Positions 22,823 through 36,615 of a DNA stretch of 64,000 bases are shown here, in pieces. The notes under the pieces were generated by a model, which saw nothing but the letters and a program-made list of their open reading frames with translations, made no database searches and had not been told where the DNA came from. The stretch lies in assembly GCA_949752745.1 (NCBI GenBank), contig OX457033.1:18143907-18207906 (forward strand), read 5' to 3'. This stretch comes from Protula sp. h YS-2021 (Eukaryota > Annelida > Polychaeta > Sabellida > Serpulidae). Position 1 is the stretch's first letter, and each line of letters starts with the position of its first letter. Made by a program: the position numbers and the translations under genes.

Positions 22823-24742
22823 GATGCTTCTCTTTCCAAAAATGATGATATTTTCAAAATTGGTCACTATCACTCAATCACTTTTATTCAGCGTCCATTG
22901 CTACAATGGTTAAAGAATGCTTGAGTTAGGGTTAGGGTTAGGGCTATTAGGGTTGGCTTTTGTGACTTTATTATCGAATTTTTAACTCAAACATAGGGTG
23001 CAATCCACTAATTTGATGCTTCTCTTTCCAAAAATGATGATATTTTCAAAATTGGTCACTATCACTCAATCACTTTTATTCAGCGTCCATTGCTACAATG
23101 GTTAAAGAATGCTTGAGTTAGGGTTAGGGTTAGGGCTATTAGGGTTGGCTTTTGTGACTTTATTATCGAATTTATAACTAAAACATAGGGTGCAATCCAC
23201 TAATTTGATGCTTCTCTTTCCAAAAATGATGATATTTTCAAAATTGGTCACTATCTCTCAATCACTTTTATTCAGCGTCCATTGCTACAATGGTTAAAGA
23301 ATGCTTGAGTTAGGGTTAGGGTTAGGGCTATTAGGGTTGGCTTTTTTGACTTTATTATCGAATTTTTAACTCAAACATAGGGTGCAATCCACTAATTTTA
23401 TGCTTCTCTTTCCAAAAATGATGATACTTTCAAAATTGGTCACTATCACTCAATCACATTTATTCAGCGTCCATTGCTACAATGGTTAAAGAATGCTTGA
23501 GTTAGGGTTAGGGTTAGGGCTATTAGGGTTGGCTTTTGTGACTTTATTATCGAATTTATAACTAAAACATAGGGTGCAATCCACTAATTTGATGCTTCTC
23601 TTTCCAAAAATGATGATATTTTCAAAATTGGTCACTATCTCTCAATCACTTTTATTCAGCGTCCATTGCTACAATGGTTAAAGAATGCTTGAGTTAGGGT
23701 TAGGGTTAGGGCTATTAGGGTTGGCTTTTTTGACTTTATTATCGAATTTTTAACTCAAACATAGGGTGCAATCCACTAATTTGATGCTTCTCTTTCCAAA
23801 AATGATGATACTTTCAAAATTGGTCACTATCACTCAATCACATTTATTCAGCGTCCATTGCTACAATGGTTAAAGAATGCTTGAGTTAGGGTTAGGGTTA
23901 GGACTATTAGGGTTGGCTTTTGTGACTTTATTATCGAATTTTTAACTCAAACATAGGGTGCAATCCACTAATTTGATGCTTCTCTTTCCAAAAATGATGA
24001 TATTTTCAAAATTGGTCGCTATGACTCAATCACTTTTATTCAGCGTGCATTGCTACAATGGTTAAAGAATGCTTGAGTTAGGGTTAGGGTTAGGGCTATT
24101 AGGGTTGGCTTTTGTGACTTTATTATCGAATATATAACTCAAACATAGGGTGCAATCCACTAATTTGATGCTTCTCTTTCCAAAAATGATGATATTTTCA
24201 AAATTGGTCACTATCACTCAATCACTTTTATTCAGCGTGCATTGCTACAATGGTTAAAGAATGCTTGAGTTAGGGTTAGGGTTAGGGCTAATAGGGTTGG
24301 CTTTTGTGACTTTATTATCGAATATATAACTCAAACATAGGGTGCAATCCACTAATTTGATGCTTCTCTTTCCAAAAATGATGATATTTTCAAAATTGGT
24401 CACTATCACTCAATCACTTTTATTCAGCGTGCATTGCTACAATGGTTAAAGAATGCTTGAGTTAGGGTTAGGGTTAGGGCTATTAGGGTTGGCTTTTGTG
24501 ACTTTATTATCGAATTTTTAACTCAAACATAGGGTGCAATCCACTAATTTGATGCTTCTCTTTCCAAAAATGATGATATTTTCAAAATTGGTCACTATCA
24601 CTCAATCACTTTTATTCAGCGTGCATTGCTACAATGGTTAAAGAATGCTTGAGATAGGGTTAGGGCTAAGGCTATTAGGGTTGGCTTTTGTGACTTTATT
24701 ATCGAATTTATAACTCAAACATAGGGTGCAATCCACTAATTT
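22823..24742 (+). repeat. 1920-bp ten-monomer block, copy 1
   Basis: Units start every 192 bp from 22823 to 24551. Markers in order are plain, C166A, A50T ending in ATTTTATGC, T29C/T60A/C166A, A50T, T29C with GGACTATT, A44G/C49G, CTAATAGG, GCATTG, and CTAAGGC. Confidence 0.87.
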
Positions 24743-26661
24743 GATGCTTCTCTTTCCAAAAATGATGATATTTTCAAAATTGGTCACTATCACTCAATCA
24801 CTTTTATTCAGCGTCCATTGCTACAATGGTTAAAGAATGCTTGAGTTAGGGTTAGGGTTAGGGCTATTAGGGTTGGCTTTTGTGACTTTATTATCGAATT
24901 TTTAACTCAAACATAGGGTGCAATCCACTAATTTGATGCTTCTCTTTCCAAAAATGATGATATTTTCAAAATTGGTCACTATCACTCAATCACTTTTATT
25001 CAGCGTCCATTGCTACAATGGTTAAAGAATGCTTGAGTTAGGGTTAGGGTTAGGGCTATTAGGGTTGGCTTTTGTGACTTTATTATCGAATTTATAACTA
25101 AAACATAGGGTGCAATCCACTAATTTGATGCTTCTCTTTCCAAAAATGATGATATTTTCAAAATTGGTCACTATCTCTCAATCACTTTTATTCAGCGTCC
25201 ATTGCTACAATGGTTAAAGAATGCTTGAGTTAGGGTTAGGGTTAGGGCTATTAGGGTTGGCTTTTTTGACTTTATTATCGAATTTTTAACTCAAACATAG
25301 GGTGCAATCCACTAATTTTATGCTTCTCTTTCCAAAAATGATGATACTTTCAAAATTGGTCACTATCACTCAATCACATTTATTCAGCGTCCATTGCTAC
25401 AATGGTTAAAGAATGCTTGAGTTAGGGTTAGGGTTAGGGCTATTAGGGTTGGCTTTTGTGACTTTATTATCGAATTTATAACTAAAACATAGGGTGCAAT
25501 CCACTAATTTGATGCTTCTCTTTCCAAAAATGATGATATTTTCAAAATTGGTCACTATCTCTCAATCACTTTTATTCAGCGTCCATTGCTACAATGGTTA
25601 AAGAATGCTTGAGTTAGGGTTAGGGTTAGGGCTATTAGGGTTGGCTTTTTTGACTTTATTATCGAATTTTTAACTCAAACATAGGGTGCAATCCACTAAT
25701 TTGATGCTTCTCTTTCCAAAAATGATGATACTTTCAAAATTGGTCACTATCACTCAATCACATTTATTCAGCGTCCATTGCTACAATGGTTAAAGAATGC
25801 TTGAGTTAGGGTTAGGGTTAGGACTATTAGGGTTGGCTTTTGTGACTTTATTATCGAATTTTTAACTCAAACATAGGGTGCAATCCACTAATTTGATGCT
25901 TCTCTTTCCAAAAATGATGATATTTTCAAAATTGGTCGCTATGACTCAATCACTTTTATTCAGCGTGCATTGCTACAATGGTTAAAGAATGCTTGAGTTA
26001 GGGTTAGGGTTAGGGCTATTAGGGTTGGCTTTTGTGACTTTATTATCGAATATATAACTCAAACATAGGGTGCAATCCACTAATTTGATGCTTCTCTTTC
26101 CAAAAATGATGATATTTTCAAAATTGGTCACTATCACTCAATCACTTTTATTCAGCGTGCATTGCTACAATGGTTAAAGAATGCTTGAGTTAGGGTTAGG
26201 GTTAGGGCTAATAGGGTTGGCTTTTGTGACTTTATTATCGAATATATAACTCAAACATAGGGTGCAATCCACTAATTTGATGCTTCTCTTTCCAAAAATG
26301 ATGATATTTTCAAAATTGGTCACTATCACTCAATCACTTTTATTCAGCGTGCATTGCTACAATGGTTAAAGAATGCTTGAGTTAGGGTTAGGGTTAGGGC
26401 TATTAGGGTTGGCTTTTGTGACTTTATTATCGAATTTTTAACTCAAACATAGGGTGCAATCCACTAATTGATGCTTCTCTTTCCAAAAATGATGATATTT
26501 TCAAAATTGGTCACTATCACTCAATCACTTTTATTCAGCGTGCATTGCTACAATGGTTAAAGAATGCTTGAGATAGGGTTAGGGCTAAGGCTATTAGGGT
26601 TGGCTTTTGTGACTTTATTATCGAATTTATAACTCAAACATAGGGTGCAATCCACTAATTT
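24743..26661 (+). repeat. 1920-bp block, copy 2 (1919 bp)
   Basis: Units start at 24743, 24935, 25127, 25319, 25511, 25703, 25895, 26087, 26279 (191 bp) and 26470. It is the same as 22823-24742 apart from a one-base loss in a T-run (CACTAATTG at 26463-26471). Confidence 0.87.
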
Positions 26662-27237
26662 GATGCTTCTCTTTCCAAAAATGATGATATTTTCAAAATT
26701 GGTCACTATCTCTCAATCACTTTTATTCAGCGTCCATTGCTACAATGGTTAAAGAATGCTTGAGTTAGGGTTAGGGTTAGGGCTATTAGGGTTGGCTTTT
26801 TTGACTTTATTATCGAATTTTTAACTCAAACATAGGGTGCAATCCACTAATTTGATGCTTCTCTTTCCAAAAATGAGGATACTTTCAAAATTGGTCACTA
26901 TCACTCAATCACATTTATTCAGCGTCCATTGCTACAATGGTTAAAGAATGCTTGAGTTAGGGTTAGGGTTAGGGCTATTAGGGTTGGCTTTTGTGACTTT
27001 ATTATCGAATTTTTAATTCAAACATAGGGTGCAATCCACTAATTTGATGCTTCTCTTTCCAAAAATGATGATATTTTCAAAATTGGTCGCTATCACTCAA
27101 TCACATTTATTCAGCGTCCATTGCTACAATGGTTAAAGAATGCTTGAGTTAGGGTTAGGGTTAGGGCTATTAGGGTTGGCTTTTGTGACTTTATTATCGA
27201 ATTTTTAACTCAAACATAGGGTGCAATCCACTAATTT
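26662..27237 (+). repeat. Three 192-bp units between blocks
   Basis: Units start at 26662 (A50T), 26854 (GAGGATAC, T60A, AATTCAAAC) and 27046 (A44G, T60A). The variants resemble the seven-monomer block at 20909-21484. Confidence 0.83.
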
Positions 27238-29151
27238 GATGCTTCTCTTTCCAAAAATGATGATATTTTCAAAATTGGTCGCTATCACTCAATCACATTT
27301 ATTCAGCGTCCATTGCTACAATGGTTAAAGAATGCTTGAGTTAGGGTTAGGGTTAGGGCTATTAGGGTTGGCTTTTGTGACTTTATTATCGAATTTTTAA
27401 CTCAAACATAGGGTGCAATCCACTAATTTGATGCTTCTCTTTCCAAAAATGATGATATTTTCAAAATTGGTCGCTATGACTCAATCACTTTTATTCAGCG
27501 TGCATTGCTACAATGGTTAAAGAATGCTTGAGTTAGGGTTAGGGTTAGGGCTATTACGGTTGGCTTTTGTGACTTTATTATCGAATATATAACTCAAACA
27601 TAGGGTGCAATCCACTAATTTGATGCTTCTCTTTCCAAAAATGATGATATTTTCAAAATTGGTCACTATCACTCAATCACTTTTATTCAGCGTGCATTGC
27701 TACAATGGTTAAAGAATGCTTGAGTTAGGGTTAGGGTTAGGGCTATTAGGGTTGGCTTTTGTGACTTTATTATCGAATTTTTAACTCAAACATAGGGTGC
27801 AATCCACTAATTTGATGCTTCTCTTTCCACAAATGATGATATTTTCAAAATTGGTCACTATCACTCAATCACTTTTATTCAGCGTGCATTGCTACAATGG
27901 TTAAAGAATGCTTGAGATAGGGTTAGGGCTAAGGCTATTAGGGTTGGCTTTTGTGACTTTATTATCGAATATATAACTCAAACATAGGGTGCAATCCACT
28001 AATTTGATGCTTCTCTTTCCAAAAATGATGATATTTTCAAAATTGGTCACTATCACTCAATCACTTTTATTCAGCGTGCATTGCTACAATGGTTAAAGAA
28101 TGCTTGAGATAGGGTTAGGGCTGAGGCTATTAGGGTTGGCTTTTGTGACTTTATTATCGAATTTATAACTCAAACATAGGGTGCAATCCACTAATTTGAT
28201 GCTTCTCTTTCCAAAAATGATGATATTTTCAAAATTGGTCACTATCACTCAATCACTTTTATTCAGCATCCATTGCTACAATGGTTAAAGAATGCTTGAG
28301 TTAGGGTTAGGGCTAGGGCTATTAGGGTTGGCTTTTGTGACTTTATTATCGAATTTTGAACTCAAACATAGGGTGCAATCCACTAATTTGATGCTTCTCT
28401 TTCCAAAAATGATGATATTTTCAAAATTGGTCACTATCACTCAATCACTTTTATTCAGCGTCCATTGCTACAATGGTTAAAGAATGCTTGTGTTAGGGTT
28501 AGGGCTATTAGGGTTGGCTTTTGTGACTTTATTATCGAATTTATAACTCAAACATAGGGTGCAATCCACTAATTTGATGCTTCTCTTTCCAAAAATGATG
28601 ATATTTTCAAAATTGGTCACTATCACTCAATCACTTTTATTCAGCATCCATTGCTACAATGGTTAAAGAATGCTTGAGTTAGGGTTAGGGCTAGGGCTAT
28701 TAGGGTTGGCTTTTGTGACTTTATTATCGAATTTTGAACTCAAACATAGGGTGCAATCCACTAATTTGATGCTTCTCTTTCCAAAAATGATGATATTTTC
28801 AAAATTGGTCACTATCACTCAATCACTTTTATTCAGCGTGCATTGCTACAATGGTTAAAGAATGCTTATGTTAGGGTTAGGGTTAAGGCTATTAGGGTTG
28901 GCTTTTGTGACTTTATTATCGAATTTATAACTCAAACATAGGGTGCAATCCACTAATTTGATGCTTCTCTTTCCAAAAATGATGATATTTTCAAAATTGG
29001 TCACTATCACTCAATCACTTTTATTCAGCATCCATTGCTACAATGGTTAAAGAATGCTTGAGTTAGGGTTAGGGCTAGGGCTATTAGGGTTGGCTTTTGT
29101 GACTTTATTATCGAATTTTTAACTCAAACATAGGGTGCAATCCACTAATTT
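27238..29151 (+). repeat. 1914-bp ten-monomer block, copy 1
   Basis: Units start at 27238, 27430, 27622, 27814 (CCACAAATG), 28006, 28198 (CAGCATCC, T161G), 28390 (186), 28576, 28768 (GCTTATGTT, TTAAGGC) and 28960. The 186-bp unit at 28390 is a hybrid with CCATTG but TGTGTT. Confidence 0.87.
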
Positions 29152-31065
29152 GATGCTTCTCTTTCCAAAAATGATGATATTTTCAAAATTGGTCGCTATC
29201 ACTCAATCACATTTATTCAGCGTCCATTGCTACAATGGTTAAAGAATGCTTGAGTTAGGGTTAGGGTTAGGGCTATTAGGGTTGGCTTTTGTGACTTTAT
29301 TATCGAATTTTTAACTCAAACATAGGGTGCAATCCACTAATTTGATGCTTCTCTTTCCAAAAATGATGATATTTTCAAAATTGGTCGCTATGACTCAATC
29401 ACTTTTATTCAGCGTGCATTGCTACAATGGTTAAAGAATGCTTGAGTTAGGGTTAGGGTTAGGGCTATTACGGTTGGCTTTTGTGACTTTATTATCGAAT
29501 ATATAACTCAAACATAGGGTGCAATCCACTAATTTGATGCTTCTCTTTCCAAAAATGATGATATTTTCAAAATTGGTCACTATCACTCAATCACTTTTAT
29601 TCAGCGTGCATTGCTACAATGGTTAAAGAATGCTTGAGTTAGGGTTAGGGTTAGGGCTATTAGGGTTGGCTTTTGTGACTTTATTATCGAATTTTTAACT
29701 CAAACATAGGGTGCAATCCACTAATTTGATGCTTCTCTTTCCACAAATGATGATATTTTCAAAATTGGTCACTATCACTCAATCACTTTTATTCAGCGTG
29801 CATTGCTACAATGGTTAAAGAATGCTTGAGATAGGGTTAGGGCTAAGGCTATTAGGGTTGGCTTTTGTGACTTTATTATCGAATATATAACTCAAACATA
29901 GGGTGCAATCCACTAATTTGATGCTTCTCTTTCCAAAAATGATGATATTTTCAAAATTGGTCACTATCACTCAATCACTTTTATTCAGCGTGCATTGCTA
30001 CAATGGTTAAAGAATGCTTGAGATAGGGTTAGGGCTGAGGCTATTAGGGTTGGCTTTTGTGACTTTATTATCGAATTTATAACTCAAACATAGGGTGCAA
30101 TCCACTAATTTGATGCTTCTCTTTCCAAAAATGATGATATTTTCAAAATTGGTCACTATCACTCAATCACTTTTATTCAGCATCCATTGCTACAATGGTT
30201 AAAGAATGCTTGAGTTAGGGTTAGGGCTAGGGCTATTAGGGTTGGCTTTTGTGACTTTATTATCGAATTTTGAACTCAAACATAGGGTGCAATCCACTAA
30301 TTTGATGCTTCTCTTTCCAAAAATGATGATATTTTCAAAATTGGTCACTATCACTCAATCACTTTTATTCAGCGTCCATTGCTACAATGGTTAAAGAATG
30401 CTTGTGTTAGGGTTAGGGCTATTAGGGTTGGCTTTTGTGACTTTATTATCGAATTTATAACTCAAACATAGGGTGCAATCCACTAATTTGATGCTTCTCT
30501 TTCCAAAAATGATGATATTTTCAAAATTGGTCACTATCACTCAATCACTTTTATTCAGCATCCATTGCTACAATGGTTAAAGAATGCTTGAGTTAGGGTT
30601 AGGGCTAGGGCTATTAGGGTTGGCTTTTGTGACTTTATTATCGAATTTTGAACTCAAACATAGGGTGCAATCCACTAATTTGATGCTTCTCTTTCCAAAA
30701 ATGATGATATTTTCAAAATTGGTCACTATCACTCAATCACTTTTATTCAGCGTGCATTGCTACAATGGTTAAAGAATGCTTATGTTAGGGTTAGGGTTAA
30801 GGCTATTAGGGTTGGCTTTTGTGACTTTATTATCGAATTTATAACTCAAACATAGGGTGCAATCCACTAATTTGATGCTTCTCTTTCCAAAAATGATGAT
30901 ATTTTCAAAATTGGTCACTATCACTCAATCACTTTTATTCAGCATCCATTGCTACAATGGTTAAAGAATGCTTGAGTTAGGGTTAGGGCTAGGGCTATTA
31001 GGGTTGGCTTTTGTGACTTTATTATCGAATTTTTAACTCAAACATAGGGTGCAATCCACTAATTT
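29152..31065 (+). repeat. 1914-bp ten-monomer block, copy 2
   Basis: Units start at 29152, 29344, 29536, 29728, 29920, 30112, 30304 (186), 30490, 30682 and 30874. All the rare markers of the preceding block recur at an offset of 1914, including CCACAAATG and GCTTATGTT. Confidence 0.88.
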
Positions 31066-32403
31066 GATGCTTCTCTTTCCAAAAATGATGATATTTTCAA
31101 AATTGGTCACTATCACTCAATCACATTTATTCAGCGTCCATTGCTACAATGGTTAAAGAATGCTTGAGTTAGCGTTAGGGTTAGGGCTATTAGGGTTGGC
31201 TTTTGTGACTTTATTATCGAATTTATAACTCAAACATAGGGTGCAATCCACTAATTTGATGCTTCTCTTTCCAAAAATGATGATATTTTCAAAATTGGTC
31301 ACTATCACTCAATCACTTTTATTCAGCGTGCATTGCTACAATGGTTAAAGAATGCTTGTGTTAGGGTTAGGGTTAAGGCTATTAGGGTTGGCTTTTGTGA
31401 CTTTATTATCGAATTTATAACTCAAACATAGGGTGCAATCCACTTATTTGATGCTTCTCTTTCCAAAAATGATGATATTTTCAAAATTGGTCACTATCAC
31501 TCAATCACTTTTATTCAGCGTCCATTGCTACAATGGTTAAAGAATGCTTGAGTTAGGGTTAGGGCTATTAGGGTTGGCTTTTGTGACTTTATTATCGAAT
31601 TTTGAACTCAAACATAGGGTGCAATCCACTAATTTGATGCTTCTCTTTCCAAAAATGATGATATTTTCAAAATTGGTCACTATCACTCAATCACTTTTAT
31701 TCAGCGTCCATTGCTACAATGGTTAAAGAATGCTTGAGTTAGGGTTAGGGTTAGGGCTATTAGGGTTGGCGTTTGTGACTTTATTATCGAATTTATAACT
31801 CAAACATAGGGTGCAATCCACTAATTTGATGCTTCTCTTTCCAAAAATGATGATATTTTCAAAATTGGTCACTATCACTCAATCACTTTTATTCAGCGTC
31901 CATTGCTACAATGGTTAAAGAATGCTTGAGTTAGGGTTAGGGTTAGGGCTATTAGGGTTGGCTTTTGTGACTTTATTATCGAATTTTTAACTCAAACATA
32001 GGGTGCAATCCACTAATTTGATGCTTCTCTTTCCAAAAATGATGATATTTTCAAAATTGGTCACTATCACTCAATCACTTTTATTCAGCGTCCATTGCTA
32101 CAATGGTTAAAGAATGCTTGAGTTAGGGTTAGGGTTAGGGCTATTAGGGTTGGCTTTTGTGACTTTATTATCGAATTTATAACTCAAACATAGGGTGCAA
32201 TCCACTAATTTAATGCTTCTCTTTCCAAAAATGATGATATTTTCAAAATTGGTCACTATCACTCAATCACTTTTATTCAGCGTGCATTGCTACAATGGTT
32301 AAAGAATGCTTGAGTTTGGGCTAGGGTTAGGGCTATTAGGGTTGGCTTTTGTGACTTTATTATCGAATTTATAACTCAAACATAGGGTGCAATCCACTAA
32401 TTT
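31066..32403 (+). repeat. Mixed seven-unit segment
   Basis: Units start at 31066 (TTAGCGTTAGGG), 31258 (GCATTG with TGTGTT and TTAAGGC), 31450 (186, T161G, preceded by CACTTATTT), 31636 (GGCGTTTG), 31828, 32020 and 32212 (first base A; GTTTGGGCTAGGG). Confidence 0.83.
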
Positions 32404-34509
32404 GATGCTTCTCTTTCCAAAAATGATGATATTTTCAAAATTGTTCACTATCACTCAATCACTTTTATTCAGCGTCCATTGCTACAATGGTTAAAGAATG
32501 CTTGAGTTAGGGTTAGGGTTAGGGCTATTAGGGTTGGCTTTTGTGACTTTATTATCGAATTTTTAACTCAAACATAGGGTGCAATCCACTAATTTGATGC
32601 TTCTCTTTCCAAAAATGATGATATTTTCAAAATTGGTCGCTATGACTCAATCACTTTTATTCAGCGTGCATTGCTACAATGGTTAAAGAATGCTTGAGTT
32701 AGGGTTAGGGTTAGGGCTATTAGGGTTGGCTTTTGTGACTTTATTATCGAATATATAACTCAAACATAGGGTGCAATCCACTAATTTGATGCTTCTCTTT
32801 CCAAAAATGATGATATTTTCAAAATTGGTCACTATCACTCAATCACTTTTATTCAGCGTGCATTGCTACAATGGTTAAAGATTGCTTGAGATAGGGTTAG
32901 GGCTGAGGCTATTAGCGTTGGCTTTTGTGACTTTATTATCGAATTTATAACTCAAACATAGGGTGCAATCCACTAATTTGATGCTTCTCTTTCCAAAAAT
33001 GATGATATTTTCAAAATTGGTCACTATCACTCAATCACTTTTATTCAGCATCCATTGCTACAATGGTTAAAGAATGCTTGAGTTAGGGTTAGGGCTAGGG
33101 CTATTAGGGTTGGCTTTTGTGACTTTATTATCGAATTTTGAACTCAAACATAGGGTGCAATCCACTAATTTGATGCTTCTCTTTCCAAAAATGATGATAT
33201 TTTCAAAATTGGTCACTATCACTCAATCACATTTATTCAGCGTCCATTGCTACAATGGTTAAAGAATGCTTGAGTTAGGGTTAGGGTTAGGGCTATTAGG
33301 GTTGGCTTTTGTGACTTTATTATCGAATTTTTAACTCAAACATAGGGTGCAATCCACTAATTTGATGCTTCTCTTTCCAAAAATGATGATATTTTCAAAA
33401 TTGGTCACTATCACTCAATCACTTTTATTCAGCGTGCATTGCTACAATGGTTAAAGAATGCTTGTGTTAGGGTTAGGGTTAAGGCTATTAGGGTTGGCTT
33501 TTGTGACTTTATTATCGAATTTATAACTCAAACATAGGGTGCAATCCACTAATTTGATGCTTCTCTTTCCAAAAATGATGATATTTTCAAAATTGGTCAC
33601 TATCACTCAATCACTTTTATTCAGCGTCCATTGCTACAATGGTTAAAGAATGCTTGAGTTAGGGTTAGGGCTATTAGGGTTGGCTTTTGTGACTTTATTA
33701 TCGAATTTTTAACTCAAACATAGGGTGCAATCCACTAATTTGATGCTTCTCTTTCCAAAAATGATGATATTTTCAAAATTGGTCGCTATGACTCAATCAC
33801 TTTTATTCAGCGTGCATTGCTACAATGGTTAAAGAATGCTTGAGTTAGGGTTAGGGTTAGGGCTAATAGGGTTGGCTTTTGTGACTTTATTATCGAATAT
33901 ATAACTCAAACATAGGGTGCAATCCACTAATTTGATGCTTCTCTTTCCAAAAATGATGATATTTTCAAAATTGGTCACTATCACTCAATCACTTTTATTC
34001 AGCGTGCATTGCTACAATGGTTAAAGAATGCTTGAGTTAGGGTTAGGGTTAGGGCTATTAGGGTTGGCTTTTGTGACTTTATTATCGAATTTTTAACTCA
34101 AACATAGGGTGCAATCCACTAATTTGATGCTTCTCTTTCCAAAAATGATGATATTTTCAAAATTGGTCACTATCACTCAATCACTTTTATTCAGCATCCA
34201 TTGCTACAATGGTTAAAGAATGCTTGAGTTAGGGTTAGGGCTAGGGCTATTAGGGTTGGCTTTTGTGACTTTATTATCGAATTTTGAACTCAAACATAGG
34301 GTGCAATCCACTAATTTGATGCTTCTCTTTCCAAAAATGATGATATTTTCAAAATTGGTCACTATCACTCAATCACTTTTATTCAGCGTGCATTGCTACA
34401 ATGGTTAAAGAATGCTTGTGTTAGGGTTAGGGTTAAGGCTATTAGGGTTGGCTTTTGTGACTTTATTATCGAATTTATAACTCAAACATAGGGTGCAATC
34501 CACTAATTT
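32404..34509 (+). repeat. 2106-bp eleven-monomer block, copy 1
   Basis: Units start at 32404 (TTGTTCAC), 32596, 32788 (AGATTGCTT, CTGAGGC, TAGCG), 32980 (CAGCATCC, T161G), 33172, 33364, 33556 (186), 33742, 33934, 34126 (CAGCATCC, T161G) and 34318. Confidence 0.85.
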
Positions 34510-36615
34510 GATGCTTCTCTTTCCAAAAATGATGATATTTTCAAAATTGTTCACTATCACTCAATCACTTTTATTCAGCGTCCATTGCTACAATGGTTAA
34601 AGAATGCTTGAGTTAGGGTTAGGGTTAGGGCTATTAGGGTTGGCTTTTGTGACTTTATTATCGAATTTTTAACTCAAACATAGGGTGCAATCCACTAATT
34701 TGATGCTTCTCTTTCCAAAAATGATGATATTTTCAAAATTGGTCGCTATGACTCAATCACTTTTATTCAGCGTGCATTGCTACAATGGTTAAAGAATGCT
34801 TGAGTTAGGGTTAGGGTTAGGGCTATTAGGGTTGGCTTTTGTGACTTTATTATCGAATATATAACTCAAACATAGGGTGCAATCCACTAATTTGATGCTT
34901 CTCTTTCCAAAAATGATGATATTTTCAAAATTGGTCACTATCACTCAATCACTTTTATTCAGCGTGCATTGCTACAATGGTTAAAGATTGCTTGAGATAG
35001 GGTTAGGGCTGAGGCTATTAGCGTTGGCTTTTGTGACTTTATTATCGAATTTATAACTCAAACATAGGGTGCAATCCACTAATTTGATGCTTCTCTTTCC
35101 AAAAATGATGATATTTTCAAAATTGGTCACTATCACTCAATCACTTTTATTCAGCATCCATTGCTACAATGGTTAAAGAATGCTTGAGTTAGGGTTAGGG
35201 CTAGGGCTATTAGGGTTGGCTTTTGTGACTTTATTATCGAATTTTGAACTCAAACATAGGGTGCAATCCACTAATTTGATGCTTCTCTTTCCAAAAATGA
35301 TGATATTTTCAAAATTGGTCACTATCACTCAATCACATTTATTCAGCGTCCATTGCTACAATGGTTAAAGAATGCTTGAGTTAGGGTTAGGGTTAGGGCT
35401 ATTAGGGTTGGCTTTTGTGACTTTATTATCGAATTTTTAACTCAAACATAGGGTGCAATCCACTAATTTGATGCTTCTCTTTCCAAAAATGATGATATTT
35501 TCAAAATTGGTCACTATCACTCAATCACTTTTATTCAGCGTGCATTGCTACAATGGTTAAAGAATGCTTGTGTTAGGGTTAGGGTTAAGGCTATTAGGGT
35601 TGGCTTTTGTGACTTTATTATCGAATTTATAACTCAAACATAGGGTGCAATCCACTAATTTGATGCTTCTCTTTCCAAAAATGATGATATTTTCAAAATT
35701 GGTCACTATCACTCAATCACTTTTATTCAGCGTCCATTGCTACAATGGTTAAAGAATGCTTGAGTTAGGGTTAGGGCTATTAGGGTTGGCTTTTGTGACT
35801 TTATTATCGAATTTTTAACTCAAACATAGGGTGCAATCCACTAATTTGATGCTTCTCTTTCCAAAAATGATGATATTTTCAAAATTGGTCGCTATGACTC
35901 AATCACTTTTATTCAGCGTGCATTGCTACAATGGTTAAAGAATGCTTGAGTTAGGGTTAGGGTTAGGGCTATTAGGGTTGGCTTTTGTGACTTTATTATC
36001 GAATATATAACTCAAACATAGGGTGCAATCCACTAATTTGATGCTTCTCTTTCCAAAAATGATGATATTTTCAAAATTGGTCACTATCACTCAATCACTT
36101 TTATTCAGCGTGCATTGCTACAATGGTTAAAGAATGCTTGAGATAGGGTTAGGGCTGAGGCTATTAGGGTTGGCTTTTGTGACTTTATTATCGAATTTAT
36201 AACTCAAACATAGGGTGCAATCCACTAATTTGATGCTTCTCTTTCCAAAAATGATGATATTTTCAAAATTGGTCACTATCACTCAATCACTTTTATTCAG
36301 CATCCATTGCTACAATGGTTAAAGAATGCTTGAGTTAGGGTTAGGGCTAGGGCTATTAGGGTTGGCTTTTGTGACTTTATTATCGAATTTTGAACTCAAA
36401 CATAGGGTGCAATCCACTAATTTGATGCTTCTCTTTCCAAAAATGATGATATTTTCAAAATTGGTCACTATCACTCAATCACTTTTATTCAGCGTGCATT
36501 GCTACAATGGTTAAAGAATGCTTGTGTTAGGGTTAGGGTTAAGGCTATTAGGGTTGGCTTTTGTGACTTTATTATCGAATTTATAACTCAAACATAGGGT
36601 GCAATCCACTAATTT
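34510..36615 (+). repeat. 2106-bp eleven-monomer block, copy 2
   Basis: Units start at 34510, 34702, 34894, 35086, 35278, 35470, 35662 (186), 35848, 36040, 36232 and 36424. It matches copy 1 at offset 2106, including AGATTGCTT. The ninth unit differs: CTGAGGC here, plain cluster at 33934. Confidence 0.84.
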
